Shown here: one piece after another, positions 21,867-34,150 of the stretch | How the letters are laid out: every line of letters begins with the position of its first letter | How positions within the stretch are numbered: position 1 is the stretch's first letter | DNA from: Cristatella mucedo | Lineage: Eukaryota > Bryozoa > Phylactolaemata > Cristatellidae | DNA length: 60,000 bases | Direction: 5' to 3' | Assembly: GCA_009760855.2 (NCBI GenBank) | Contig: WPIO01000044.1 | Span: 1,871,393-1,931,392, forward strand | Position numbers and translations under genes: made by a program | Notes under the pieces: generated by a model | The model's database searches: none | What the model was told of the DNA's origin: nothing | Seen by the model: the letters and a program-made list of their open reading frames with translations, nothing else

Positions 21867-22211
21867 CTTTTGGATGCCATCCAGCAGAACATATTTTTGG
21901 CCCATTTCGTAACCAAGGATGCCTGGGCCAATCAGGGCTAAGGTATCCGAATGTCTCCTTGACCTGTTGGGGCCAGCCCCTGCCATAGAGACGCTCCGTA
22001 GGCGGTCAGGACTAAACCGCCAGTTGCACACTTTCCTGAGGGTGCCAGAGTGGTTTTGATTTCGCTGCACGGAGATAGCCAATAAAACCTGAAACTCGTG
22101 AGGCGGCTGAAGATCTCAGAGGCTACTGTTTAGAATACTATTAGGAATTATCTGGATTATGATAGCACAGAGGCACTGCCTTTATCAGGTCGCCCTTGTG
22201 TAACTTCTCCA

Positions 22212-23012
22212 AGGCTGTCTAAAGTTGAGATCGATAAGCAAAATCCAGCCTTGCTTTTTGTGCTGCACAGTCGATCATGGCTTTCAATTGGCCACCGGCG
22301 TGTTCAATCCCCATTCATTAAGCCATTTACTCACGGTGTTTTGGCTTACGACCAAACCGGTTGTTTGGCAGACTCTGGCAGTGTATTTTAGCAGCGGCAA
22401 AGTTGACCTCAGAGCCATACTTTTGAGGACCCGGCTACCCTCTGGAGAAGTTACACGAGGGCAATCAGAGCCTGGTAGTGCCTCTGTGCTACCAGAGTCC
22501 AGATAATTCCTAATAATTTTCCAAACAGTAGCCTCTGAGATCTTCAGCCGCCTCGTGATTTCCAGGTTTTATTGGCCATCTTTGTGCAGCAGCATCTAAA
22601 ACCACTCTTACACCTTTATGAAAGTGTGCAACAGGTGGCATGTTCCGATCGCGTCTCTCTGGCAGGGGCTGGGCCCAACAGGTCAATGAGACATTCGGGT
22701 ACCTTAGCTCTCGTTGGCCGAAGCTTCGTCGGTTACGAAATGGGCCAAAAATAGGATCGTCTGGATGGCATCCAAGAAGTTGCAGAGTCACGTAACACAC
22801 CCTCATTTGTTTGCACGGGAACCGTGACTCCGTTGCCGGCGAATACAGTTATTCACTAAGCCAAGCTCACCAAACTGGAACTTAGTGCAAAACCATTGAT
22901 GGATTGTTACCATTAATATTTAGTGTAGCGTAATAACTTACTCGATTACTGGCATTAGCAACAACCGAACTCAGATTGATAGACCAGGTGGGTAGAAACT
23001 TTTGGAGAGGAA
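22212..23012 (-). mobile_element. Tc1-like transposon remnant, minus arm plus spacer
   Basis: On the minus strand this encodes the N-terminal part of a Tc1-type transposase. The helix-turn-helix is RRLKISEATVWKIIRNYLDS, then GSTEALPGSDCPRVTSPEG. The second DNA-binding region is KYTARVCQTTGLVVSQNTVS then KWLNEWGLNT. It reaches a segment KARLDFAYRSQL that corresponds to the start of the catalytic domain (usually KxRLxFA). It stops where the plus arm begins, so the DDE triad is absent. The arm shared with 21452-22211 covers 22441-23012, and 22212-22440 is unique to this copy. Confidence 0.77.
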
Positions 23013-24418
23013 TGTATACTCTAAAATATTCGGTATGCACTTCCTTTCCTGCTCAGGAATTGAACCCGAAACATCTAAAGGCAAAAGTCGTTTACCAGGA
23101 ATAGGATTTCTGAGTCCGGCAGACTGTGTTTCGTGCCATTTATGGTGGTAGGAATAAAAGGCCGGTAGAGAGAGGTTTGGTTTTGCTTCTCTGCAGCACC
23201 ACTGGCCTAGTTAGTGGAGCACTTCGCTTGCTTGCTTTGCAGTAGCTGCTAGTGGGTTCCTTGGGGGGCTGTGCAATAGGAGATAGGGACAAGGAAATAG
23301 CAGTACAGTGCATAGCTTTCATCAGCCCATCGGAAAAGAACAAAGACCCGTTTGAATTGTCATCCAGCAGTCAAACGAGCTCACTTTTCCTTTGGTTTTT
23401 GGAACAAAGGAACCAAAGGTTTACTGCCGACCCAAACTTTGTACTTAGCAGCAGCTTGTGCCGTCACCAGTAATCCATAAGCTGCTTCAAGCTATCGTTT
23501 AAACAGGTCACATGGTCTTTCAGGCTGCAAGAACGCTACATTCAACCCTTGATATGTTCTTCAAGAAAAACAGTGGTGTGAGATGTGATTTGCATAGAGC
23601 TGTACTAGCCGATGTGGCTCATTCCTTATGAATATCGTTTACTATCACAGTGTTTCCGCATAGTCCATCGAGCTAGAGTGCACAGTGTCTCGTTCAGGGA
23701 TTGACTTTCAGTCAGCTACCTACTTGCATGTGGCGCTCTCCAGGGAGTTTGCTTACTTGGACTTATTCCTTTTATCTATTTGCTCAGCAGCATTGGCTAA
23801 GCTGTTCAGCAAAACACCATTGCATTTTTGCTGTTATGCTGATTTCATCCGGCTCGAGGCTTTCTGCCGCTCAATAGAGTATGCTTAGGCTGTGATCTTG
23901 CTTAATAAATACTTCGTTAATATGTGCTTCCTGATGTTTGCCAATATTGTAAAATTTACGTGAGCAAAAGCCACGACTCCTTTCTGAGAACCATCATTTG
24001 TCCTCCATGCATTTTTCTTTTTGAGTGTGCTTGGAATTCAGATGTCATCTTAAAGCCATGGGATATTATTTCAAGTGATCTCTTGTTCTGCCTTCTGACA
24101 GCTTTAAACAGCACTAAATTAGGATATGCAAAATAGATGTTGGCTCAATGACTCAACTTTGCTAGTCTTTAGCAGGATACCACTCTGCTAGTCTACTTTT
24201 GCTCCAGTATTCACGGTAATTTTTCTTTCGAACTCCGACTATTCGATCAAACTTTTTGGCTAATTTATTCCCCATCGACTATTTGTTTACCCCTCATGCC
24301 CCTCTCTCTTAGGCACTTTCACCCTCCTCATCATTACTGTGGTAGGCATCAACGTTAGGGTAACATAACCTTCTGATCAATTAGGGCTCATCCTTGGAGT
24401 AATTTAAATTCTTTTCAG
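23013..24418. other. No gene recognised
   Basis: CAGGAATTGAACCCGAAAC at 23054 resembles the complement of a pol III B-box, but no SINE body follows it. A 67-codon plus frame at 23685-23888 has no identifiable motif. Confidence 0.35.
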
Positions 24419-24602
24419 ATGCTTTAATATTCAACAACTCATATGCAGCAAAAGACCAGCTACCCGCAGAGATTGTCTGGAGCACCAACCATTGAAACCC
24501 ACGACAGATAGTGGCCTCTGGATGCCACCACTTGCATGCAGTTCTGTGAATGGAAACAGGACTTTTGGTGGTGGAAGCTTAGTCTGTGTGGCTTCTGGAC
24601 AG
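24419..24602 (+). CDS. Candidate exon on the plus strand, unknown product
   Basis: Between an acceptor (AATTCTTTTCAG, exon from 24419) and a donor (ACAG|GTAAAT after 24602) one frame is open for 61 codons. It is phase 1 at the acceptor and phase 0 at the donor. The product contains NIQQLICSKRPATRRD and SSVNGNRTFGGGSLVCVASG. I do not recognise a domain. It lies in what would be an intron of the minus-strand CABIT gene, so it is either part of a separate plus-strand gene or a chance frame. Splice signals at both ends make chance less likely but do not exclude it. Confidence 0.35.
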
Positions 24603-25455
24603 GTAAATTACCAAACGTTTGTAAGTTTTTCTGTACCGTTAGCTAAATATCTGTGCAAGTTCTTACATGTTGCTTAAGTCGTTTTGTAGGCTTTCGTGTC
24701 GTTATATACTTACGTGGCACAGCTTATGTTCTCTTAGCATCTTCCAGGTTTGAGGTGCTACTCAGATGGCATGCCCACCCCAGAAACTGCAGCTCTACTT
24801 GCAGGAATCAGCTTGCTGGCTTGAGGCTTGTGGCTAAGTGCCTAGAGGCCTGTAGCTGCAATACTTGCTGCTGACCTCATTTAAATAAATAAATAGATTA
24901 GCAGCTCCAGAAATGAACGTGCTACAGCTGGCAGATTCCAGACTCTTGGGAGCAATTAAGGATCATTGATATGTCGAGATTGTGGTTGCAACAGCAGAGC
25001 ATGCATAAAAAACAAGTGCATTTGCTCATGTTCTCACAATTCAGCAGTGAGTTCAATCTTTTGGGCGTTCATCTTGACACAGACTTACTGTATAGCTAAA
25101 TTAGTCTTACCAAAATAAATTATGGGACTCGTGGTCTGCTTCTGATTGATGCTGCTATTGCCGTGTATCTCACAATAGTGTTTTGTTAGGCCAGGTGTTG
25201 TGGCTTATCTTTAGGCAGTTGGCAATAGAAAAAAGTGCTATTGTCACTGCCATGTGACTTCTCAGCCCCTGAAACCATACGTCCATGGAGTACCATCCAA
25301 CTTCCCTTTGCCGATTTTCTGCAGGAGCATATATATAAATGAATTACTGTAGCTGGCATACATCACTAGCTTTGTATCCCATCAAGTATCAGGTGTCGGG
25401 CAAGCTTATCACGACTGTCTATAGGTCTGTCACGCTTTTCACACAGTCATCAATT
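24603..25455. other. No gene recognised
   Basis: A short plus frame at 24653-24874 has no motif or splice context. Confidence 0.35.
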
Positions 25456-25677
25456 ACATAAGAATGCAAGGTCGGCCGTGCAACCATTTGATTGCTTCAG
25501 TAGGTGTGCCACGGTACAAATTCTGGGTTTTTGGTGATTCAGAGATGAATTGATTTCGACAAGGGCACAGCAACATTTTCATACCAATATCCTGAACTTT
25601 GACTGTCATTACCAATGGTAGTATAGCAGATGCATGATGTGAACTACGTTTGGGTTTTTTCGGGAATAGCCACAAAT
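25456..25677 (-). CDS. Candidate exon: middle of a CABIT domain (GAREM-like)
   Basis: A minus-strand open frame runs from about 25677 to a TAA at 25456. Its end, DIGMKMLLCPCRNQF then LYRGTPTEAIKWLHGRPCIL, parallels the middle of the GAREM CABIT region. There a G-x-K-[hydrophobic] strand is followed by Y-x-S-x-E-x-x-x-x-x-P-x-[VR]-V. The 5' boundary is unclear. The only AG in the open part (before 25677) is phase-incompatible with the donor at 27352, so a small exon may be missing or the boundary is elsewhere. The 3' end may be a donor (TTAT|GTAATT) rather than a true stop. This is the weakest of the five CABIT-gene exons. Confidence 0.42.
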
Positions 25678-26437
25678 CTCGACAAATTTAGACCTTCCAC
25701 TAATTTCAGAACTCTTTCGAGCTTTTCTTAATTACTTCAGAGTTGGATTCAATTGTTGTTCTTTCTTACTAAAATTGCACTGCAAAATGCAAAACTTGTC
25801 ATTTCCTTATAACAAATTGGTTAATTTTTAGTTAATCACTACTCATACCTACGTGCACATTTTATAGGAATATCGGCCACTTTGAATACGTCCGAGGAAC
25901 GAGCAAATAGAAAATAATACCTACTTCCCAAGGACAGAATGTTTTACATACAATTTACGAAATTTTTCTATAAGACGAAATTCATCCGATGAGTATCGAT
26001 GTAGTTTATCAGCATAATCCAAGACATTAATATTAATGTCATCTAGCTACACTAGTCTTTTAAGCACCATTAGCTGGCCAATTCTTAGGTGTCAATGTTA
26101 GCTTGACTCGTCATGTAATCAGCAAACACTACGACCTGGTTGCTGGACAAGCACTATATTTACATGAGCTAAAGTGAGATTATAAGTGAAATATGTACGA
26201 TTGGGCAGGTTATTTCGTACGTTTATAGAGTCCCGTGTCGCATCCAAGGTAAGTCCAGCCGTGTCTGATACTTAGGTGCTGTAACAGTTTATAGTAATCG
26301 ATGGATTATCCACTAATGTGTAGTCTGCTAATCCGATGCTAAAGTATTTTACTTTCAATTGAATTCTTGTTTCTTTGCATGAAAGTCTACTTGGAAAACT
26401 GGCTAGAACTACACCCTGCTAGTTGTATACCACCAGA
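25678..26437. other. Intron-like stretch, nothing recognised
   Basis: AT-rich sequence with no ORF or recognisable repeat. Confidence 0.4.
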
Positions 26438-27106
26438 TAATAATAATAATAATAATAATAATGCACTTGATACAACGCCCTCAGAGAACTCAATTTCTTT
26501 CTAGGCGCTTTGCATTTGCTGCAAAGAGAAATGCAATTTAATGGTGAGTAATATCATGCTTGATAAACAACATGAATAACATGGTTAGGGGTGACAAGCA
26601 CAGGGTCAGCATGCAAATGTGGTTAGTGGCAGCATGCACAGTGTCAGCACGCATAAGCACATCAAGGACGAATCACAGGGACCCACTAAATGCTGTCCTA
26701 AATAGGTGTATTTTTAGGTTCCTTTTAAATGTGGTCAGGTCAGGGGATGTTCTGACGCAAGTGAGGAGGGAGTTCCAGGCTTTGGGATCATACGAACTAA
26801 ATGCACGTTCTCCAAAGGATTTGAGGTTTGTACGGGGTATTGGTAGACTGTTGGATTCCAAAAAGCAGGTGGTACGATGCTTAGCCTGGTGGGGGAGTAG
26901 ATCTGACAGATCGGGTGGAGCCAAAGAATGAAGTGACCTAAAAGTGAGTGACAAAACCTTGAAGTTAATCCGTTGGTTGACCGGTAGCCAGTGCAGGTCG
27001 GCAAGAAGTGGTGTGATGTGGCAACTGCGAAGCTCAAGACAGACAAGCCTAGCTGAGGAGTTGTGCACCAGCTACAATCGCCTGATCGCGCATGCCGAGA
27101 ATGGAG
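26438..27106 (-). mobile_element. LINE copy, 5'-truncated, with tail
   Basis: It has an (AAT)n tail at its left, the hairpin (ACGCCCTC...AGGCGCTTT), the 3' UTR, and a C-terminal coding segment open for 131 codons at 26673-27068 (QRINFKVLSLTFRSLHSLAP, SFGERAFSSYDPKAWNSL). Truncation falls near 27106. It lies in the putative intron between the CABIT exons at 27352 and 25677. Confidence 0.9.
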
Positions 27107-27351
27107 TTCTAGTCTTAGCCGTATCGGCTTGAGGTGTATTTCTGGCACTGGGCTGCTTTCTGCCCTTGCTGTAGCTGAGGATTCTTTATTGATGGCTGAA
27201 CCCTTTATGGAGTTGATTGACTTCTACCGTAAGCAAGCCAGCGAGTTAGAGCAGGCGACGTGGCTCCTTCGAGGCCCCGATAGTTTAAGATAGTGGCAGG
27301 CTTAAGGAGGGCTGCAGATCGTCTGCCCTTCCAGCTAGCATTCCTGCTTAC

Positions 27352-27530
27352 CTGGCCAGAAGAAACGCTGTCGATGTTGCCGTGACCCAAGAATCCACAT
27401 TCCACGCGAACGATGGTGGGAAGGGTAGTTGCCTTTGTGAAGTCTCGTAGTGGATAAGCTCTGTCTGTCCATTTTATCTCAGAGCATGAGGGGCATGATG
27501 TCAGCTTGTAAGGATGAAACCATTTTGCCC
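27352..27530 (-). CDS. Candidate exon: start of a CABIT domain (GAREM-like)
   Basis: The minus strand has an acceptor (ACTTCTTTAATAG, exon from 27530) and a consensus donor (GGCCAG|GTAAGC after 27352). They enclose 59 open codons. The product has EIKWTDRAYPLRDFTKAT then TLPTIVRVECGFLG. GAREM and THEMIS proteins begin their CABIT domain with W-[ST]-x-x-x-x-P-L-x-x-[FL] followed about ten residues later by LPxIx[RK][VL]xxG. This is the clearest domain match among the host exons. The acceptor is phase 1, so a further upstream exon should lie to the right, and the donor is phase 0. I infer a cytoplasmic signalling adaptor of the CABIT class. Confidence 0.68.
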
Positions 27531-29045
27531 CTATTAAAGAAGTAAATTCATTTCTACAGTCATGCGATACAGATAAAAACAAATCTAAAACAGTGAGCGC
27601 CCTAAGAAATTAAAATGCAGTTACCTGCACTAAATTCGCACATTGCAAAAGCAATTACTCAGTACAATGAACCCCGAAAATCTGTTATTCATAAAGTTTA
27701 CTTTCTTATGTATTAATCACTGCCGTTGGTCAAACTTAAGTCCACTTAAAACGGTATATATTAATATTCCAGACTAGGGCTGCAACAACTGTCAATTATA
27801 TGTAATATCTGATACAATCTCAGTACTTTTGACAGTGATACAGGAGACAAAAGACAAGAATTCGCAGATGCCAGCCATATATAAAATTTCCCTGTTAGAA
27901 TCCACATAGAATCACTTATTCAATTATTAATTCATTTCTACAGCTCTTTTGGTTGTTTGCTTACGAGATAACCTCAACCATAGCTTCTGCAGATGCCCCT
28001 ATTCGTTATAGCAAATTTACACAAACGAGATGTGGCAGCAGCCATTCAATGTGCTTAAGATTGCTTTACCTAACTCTCTTCAGAAGATATTCTACGACCT
28101 CAAGCCACTCTCTATTGATTGCTGGAAGCACCTCTGTCTATTGGCTACTTTTTTTCTGCCAACAGCAGTGCAGCCGTTTCTGAAAGGTCCACAATTGTGA
28201 TCTAGCTCTGCATGATGCCCACTAAAATGCAGTTGCAGATAGAGTGGTCAGTGTTTAGTGCGTTCATGTTTGCTGTTTAGCAGGGGAATGCACATGCACA
28301 TGCATATGCCCACTCCTCTATTCTACTTCTAGATCTGACGAAAGAACACAGTCATGAGTTTCGAAACTACGAACGGAGAAGCACAGTTTAGTGCCATTGG
28401 GGTTCTGTGAAGGCAAGTGAAAACAAGTGAATGCTGCAGACTGACCGCTTGGTCTTAGGCTGACCGCAGCAGAACATCTATTCCACTGTTTTCTCCAGTA
28501 TCAACAAGTGATCTGCATAACCTGGTTAGACAGCTGAGACCGCGTACTTCTCCCTCAGTGCTCCAATGCCAGGCAACACGATACTGTACATCGATCAAGC
28601 TTGCCGGCTGCAGCAGCCAAGCTAAATGAGGTAATGCCCATGGGAAGCCCTCTTAAGTGAACTCTGGCAGATAATGATTTATTACGGCAGCTAAAAAGCA
28701 GCCGAAGGTCTCAACCTGATGTCAAAAGTAAGACACAATCCATCACTATATAAACGTTTGAGATGAGTGGTTGCGTCGGCCAGGCTCATTTTCACAGGCA
28801 CAGCTTAATGCTTAGTCTGAGTGGAGAAATGAAAGGATCACTTCGACTATTACAGGATTACTTACTTATAGAAGGTCGGCCGAGGAAGTGGCCGTGCTGC
28901 TAACGGCTATGGGTCGTGACACTATCGAGATTTCTACAAGACGTTTGACGGCACACTACAGGGGGAAACAGACGATTTAGACGAAGTTCTGGTGATATTT
29001 ACTGCGCAATTAATTCAGAAATTCCTGAGTCGTATGAATATTTTT
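27531..29045. other. No gene recognised
   Basis: A plus frame at 27953-28183 begins near a possible acceptor (TTCATTTCTACAG) but has no donor or motif that I can support. Confidence 0.35.
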
Positions 29046-29192
29046 ATAACTCTTTGTATAGCGCCCTAAGAGAACTTAATCTTCATTCAGGCGCTTCACA
29101 TATGCCTTTCGGCTCGAGCCCACGACCGCAGCCAGACCTTGGTTGGGGCGGGCGAGCACCTTAACCGCTGGACCACATCAGCTCCACAAGGG
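29046..29192 (-). mobile_element. SINE family 1, full copy
   Basis: On the minus strand it has the head GGAGCTGATGTGGTCCAGCG and GTTAAGGTGCTCGCC, a B-box GTGGGCTCGAGCC, and the LINE-type hairpin tail GTGAAGCGCCTGAATGAAG to CTTAGGGCGCTATACAAAG. The layout is the same as at 15453-15593. Confidence 0.87.
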
Positions 29193-30120
29193 CCTTCATC
29201 GACCGCCGCCTCACAATCCGATTCTCGCATGACCAGCAGGTCAATCTATATGCCTACGGTGGCACACCTCTGCCAGTCTGGGGTCCAGATGTGCTCCAGT
29301 TACATACACACCGTGACAAGTGACCCTGAAATTACATGTGAGCCTGAAATTCACAGTGGCAAACGAAGACGTGCCCCATCTTCTATGCCTCCACAGCCGT
29401 AGGGAGTTAGACATGATCAAGAACCAGAACTTTTTGCTCGAATTGTCAAATCACTTAATTGTCAATCCGGAGATTAATTTCCCGACGCCTTCAATCGGTT
29501 GAGGCACTCTACGGCGAATACAAATCGAGCTGTGCCCGGAAGCCCTATTTATCCAGGCTTCGAGTTGTATCTCTTTTAAGTACTGTAGGCGACTCAAGAA
29601 CTGTCGGAATACGTGCAAAAGTTGCCAAGGCCTCAGGTTTGTTAAGCCCGATCATTTTACTGCAAAGCCTGGCACATAAAAGCTAAGTGCAAACACTCAT
29701 TGATTTAGGGGTACGGAATGAGGCAATACAGCACAAATGCTATCGGCTCCAGACTCTCCAGATAGAGGTGCTTTGTTCATGCTTTGCTGGCTAGAAGTTC
29801 TTCAGTAGGCTGGCAGCAGCATCTGAGTTCTTGCTGATGGCCCTCGGTAAGGATCATTCTTGCAGTCTCCAAACGATTAAACGCCGGCGACCGTTTGGGC
29901 ACTTTTCTCTTTAGAGCTTCTCATTCGGCTGCCATTGCTCAGCAAAAAAAGGCATTTTCCTCCTCTCTGTTCTTGCGACCTCTCACATGGTGAACTGCTC
30001 CTGCTTGTCCAAAGCCTGGAGCTCCTCACTCCTCACTGGCTCCACGACATTTTAAAAGAAGCTTAACACCCTACAGTTTATCACACCGTTTGCTCCGCCT
30101 ATGTTAATCATCTTCTATAG
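29193..30120. other. No gene recognised
   Basis: Short overlapping plus frames at 29320-29686 lack motifs and splice signals. Confidence 0.35.
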
Positions 30121-30345
30121 ACGTAATAATAATAATAATAATAATATTGCACTTGATAAAGCGCCCTCAGAGAACTTAATCTCTTTCTAGGCGCTTTACA
30201 TTTGCTGCAAAGTGATACGCAATAGAATAATAAGTAAAATCATGCTTGAAAAACAAACAAAATGAATAACATGGTTAGGGGTTACATGTACTGGGTCAGC
30301 ATGCAAATGTGGTTAGTGGCAGCATGAACAGTGTCAGCACGTACG
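30121..30345 (-). mobile_element. LINE 3' end, strongly 5'-truncated
   Basis: Only the AAT tail, the hairpin and the duplicated 3' UTR blocks are present, ending near AGTGTCAGCACGT. A short hairpin-like piece at about 30397-30436 (GCAAAGCGCCTAGAAAGAG) may be another tail fragment in the opposite direction. Confidence 0.88.
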
Positions 30346-30825
30346 CGAATTGACATGGTGCAGGCCATCGAAAACCGAATGGCATGCTTAGTTCCCAGCG
30401 TATGCAAAGCGCCTAGAAAGAGACTCCTCTCTTGGTATGCTGTACACATTTCTTACCGTTATTATCATTACCACAGTTCTTCGAATTGTCTTAGTACAGA
30501 GGATGTGTACTTAATTTTGCTGACCTTGCCTTTGACCTTGACATTCACTCTGCCTACGGCTTCGACTACACTAGGTCGCATGAGCAGAAGGCAGCCTTTT
30601 TACGAGGAGGCAAAAGCAGATTCAGAACTGCAGAACTCAAGTCATTTACCACAAAAATCTCCTAACGATGCTAGTTCTTGTACGAGCCTGACGTGTACTT
30701 GTGGTGCTGGTACCTCGAAGCACAGCTATGACAATAGTACTATGCCACGTTTTAAGCCACAGGTCATATAAGTTAGAAGTAAGCTGAATGACTATGGCGA
30801 TTGCTTTGCAGAACCTTCTAGCTAA
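30346..30825. other. No gene recognised
   Basis: A plus frame at 30331-30771 starts in the LINE and is therefore chimeric. Confidence 0.35.
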
Positions 30826-31196
30826 TATTAATAATAATAATAACAATAATACATTTGTATAGTGCCCTCACAGAACTTAATGTCTATCTATGCACTTTAC
30901 ACATGCTGCAAAGAAAGCATGGTCAAATGGTTAGTGGTAGCATGCTCAAAGACAACATGCATAACATGGTTAGAGGAGACATGCACAGGATTAGCATGTA
31001 AATGTGGTTAGTGTCAGCATGCACAGTGTCAGCACGCATAAGCAAACAAAGAACGAATCACATGGACCCACTGTATGCTGTTATGAATAGGAGCGTTTTT
31101 AAACGTTTTTATTGTCGACAGGTCAGGGGATGTCGTGACACCAGCCAGAAGTAAGTTCCAGGCTTTCGGAGCATGCGAACTAAAGGTATGGTCTGT
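30826..31196 (-). mobile_element. LINE 3' end, diverged copy
   Basis: It has an AAT tail, a mutated hairpin (AGTGCCCTC...ATGCACTTT), the 3' UTR and the start of the coding end (AGTTCCAGGCTTTCGGAGCA). It is more diverged than the 26438 copy. Confidence 0.83.
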
Positions 31197-31944
31197 TCAC
31201 CGGCGGTTTAGCAGAGGAGCAGTACAGAAGTGCATATAATCAAATTACACCACTGACTGAGCAGACAATTAGTTTTAAATTTTGTAATATCAGAGTTAAG
31301 AACTCAGAGCACAGAGCTTCATAGCCTTCAGCTGACTGACAGGCTTGGTTCCTACCCGGATGACTATTCGTCCACACGCTGCTCCAATATCAATGCTTAG
31401 TGATATTTTACCTTGACCTATGAAGTGGAAGCCTAACAGGAGAATCTGCAAGAAACTACATAGACTACAGAAAACTCTCGGCTTAACTTTACAGAGAGCA
31501 GCATAGCCATAATTACACTGTTACAGTGTTAAAAAATTACAGTGTTAAAAAATGAGCATGCCTATTCGCCAACGGGGTCTAGGAGTCTGTCGGTGCTCTT
31601 AAAGTCTAGTCAAGGCTCTCTACCTAGTGCGTCAAGGCAGAAGCTTGTGTTTATGCTGTTTGAAATTTTCTATCATCACTCTTGAACAGGCAGCAAGGAA
31701 ACAGCCAATATATATCCGGCAACAAGTTTATGGAATGGAACCAACTCATTCAAACTATGTCTAACAAGTATTATGCACGTTAACAAAGCTTACATTAAGG
31801 AGATACCAAGCTAGGTTGCCAAGACATAAAAAATACAGTTCAAGATTATAGCAAAGCTGTGATGCAAAAATTGTGGCGCAATAATGTCGTCAGTACCAAG
31901 TCACTTAGTCCTACAAGAGTTATATGCACAAAACTGCAACATCA
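31197..31944. other. No gene recognised
   Basis: Unique-looking AT-rich sequence without ORFs. Confidence 0.4.
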
Positions 31945-32485
<541 letters not shown>

Positions 32486-32529
32486 TTATATTTCTCCTGA
32501 CTCTCACACACCCTCTCCCTCCCACAGGA

Positions 32530-33608
32530 GTATAAAACGTGTACCTTTGCTTTGATCCCTCCCAGCCTTCGAGCACCTCAAATTCTCTCGACTCACTTGC
32601 TCCATGCATTGATGACATCCGATCATGGATGGCAGCAAATTTTCTAAAACTAAACGATGATAAAACTAACTTACTAGTTATGGGCAAAGCTAGTGTTATT
32701 CAGAAATTGGAAAGGCTGACTTTCAAAATTGGCTCTGCCAGCATATCTCCAGTTGCATCAGCTCGAAATCTAGGTGTCATATTCCAAAGCGACCTCTCGT
32801 TAGACGACCACATCAGCTCCACAGTCAAATCAGCCTATTTTCAGCTTCATAACATTGCTAAAATTAGGGCTTGTTTAGATAAGGATACCACGTCCAAGTT
32901 GGTCCATGCATTCGTGACATCTCGTCTCCACTTCTGCAACTCACTGCTTACTGGCCTACCAGCATGTGCGATCAGGCGATTGCAGCTGGTGCAAAACTCT
33001 GCAGCTAGGCTTGTCTGTCGTGAGCGTCGCAGTTGCCACATTACTCCACTTCTCGCCGACCTGCACTGGTTACCAGTCAAGCAACGAATTGACTTCAAGG
33101 TTTTGTCGCTCACTTTTAGGTCTCTTCATTCTATGGCTCCAGCCTATCTTTCAGATATACTACCCCATCAGGCAAAGCATCGTACCACTCGCTTTTCGGA
33201 ATCCAACAGTCTAGAAATACCTCGTACAAACCTTAAATCCTTTGGAGACCGAGCATTTAGCTCGTATGCTCCCACAGCCTGGAACTCCCTCCCGACCTGC
33301 ATCAGAACATCCCCTGACCTGACCACATTTAAAAGAAACTTAAAAACATACCTATTTAGGACAGCATTTAGTGGGTCCTTGTGATTCGTCCTCGATGTGC
33401 TTATACGTGCTGACACTGTTCATGCTGCCACCAACCACATTTGCATGCTGACCCAGTGCATGTAACCCCTAACCATGTTATTCATTTTGTTTGTTTTTCA
33501 AGCATGATTTTACTTACTATTCTATTGCGTATCACTTTGCAGCAAATGTAAAGCGCCTAGAAAGAGATTAAGTTCTCTGAGGGCGCTTTATCAAGTGCAA
33601 TATTATTA
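32530..33608 (+). mobile_element. LINE copy, 5'-truncated, best-preserved C-terminal end
   Basis: It starts within the coding region just after the reverse-transcriptase YADD box ([14 protein letters not shown]) and runs through the stop, the 3' UTR, the hairpin GTAAAGCGCC...GGGCGCTTT and a short tail. The next copy starts within 30 bases in the same direction. Confidence 0.92.
32539..33384 (+). CDS. LINE protein, C-terminal 281 codons, intact frame
   Basis: Open from [20 protein letters not shown] to the natural stop at FRTAFSGSL. It contains the D box region ([18 protein letters not shown]), the thumb-like part (DHISSTVKSAYFQLHNIAK) and the family C-terminal domain (KQRIDFKVLSLTFRSLHSMA, GDRAFSSYAPTAWNSLP). 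The endonuclease and reverse-transcriptase boxes A to C are missing because of truncation, so it is not an active enzyme. The lack of stops or frameshifts over 846 bases indicates a fairly recent insertion. No promoter is expected. Confidence 0.8.
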   Translation: MYLCFDPSQPSSTSNSLDSLAPCIDDIRSWMAANFLKLNDDKTNLLVMGKASVIQKLERLTFKIGSASISPVASARNLGVIFQSDLSLDDHISSTVKSAYFQLHNIAKIRACLDKDTTSKLVHAFVTSRLHFCNSLLTGLPACAIRRLQLVQNSAARLVCRERRSCHITPLLADLHWLPVKQRIDFKVLSLTFRSLHSMAPAYLSDILPHQAKHRTTRFSESNSLEIPRTNLKSFGDRAFSSYAPTAWNSLPTCIRTSPDLTTFKRNLKTYLFRTAFSGSL

Positions 33609-33636
33609 CTTAAGTTTTTCAGCCAGCAGATATGCT

Positions 33637-34150
33637 ACTAGGATCATCCGAGGTACCTCTGAAATATGGGGTACCTCAGGGCTCCGTGCTAGGTCCGGTT
33701 CTTTTCATGGTTTATACTCTCCCTCTTGCCGATGTGATTGCCAAGCACAATCTAGGATTTCACTTCTATGTGGCTGACACTCAGCTGTACCTTTGCTTCG
33801 ATCCCTTCCAGCCTTCGAGCACCTCGAATTCTCTCAACTCACTTGCAGCATGGATTGATGACATCCGCACATGGATGGCAGCAAATTTTCTAAAACTAAA
33901 CGAGGATAAAACTAACTTACTAGTTATGTGCAAATCAAGTGAATCAATGCTTGTATCAAATCAATATTTGCATGCTGACCCTGTGCATGTCAACCCAAAC
34001 CATGTTATTCATGTTGTTTATCAAGCATGATGTTACTCACCATTCAATCGTGTTTCCTTTTTCGGCAAATGTAAAGCGCCTAGAAAGAGATTGAGTTCAC
34101 TGATGCCGCTTTATCAAGTGCATTATTATCATTATTATTACTATTATGTG
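33637..34150 (+). mobile_element. LINE copy with internal deletion and a mutated catalytic box
   Basis: The reverse-transcriptase part ([20 protein letters not shown]) is followed by [15 protein letters not shown]. The catalytic YADD has become YVAD, which would abolish polymerase activity. Near 33960 the sequence jumps from the coding region (MCKSSES) directly to the 3' UTR (TTTGCATGCTGACCCTG), skipping the C-terminal domain. The hairpin and ATT tail are present. Confidence 0.87.

Noticed and set aside
30331-30771. 146-codon plus frame
   Set aside because: It starts inside an antisense LINE 3' UTR and has no domain, so it is a chance chimeric frame.
32847-33113. Frames antisense to LINE coding regions (here and at 660-923, 40854-41132, 48835-49089, 52730-52996)
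   Set aside because: They recur wherever the LINE C-terminal domain occurs and follow its codon structure on the other strand.
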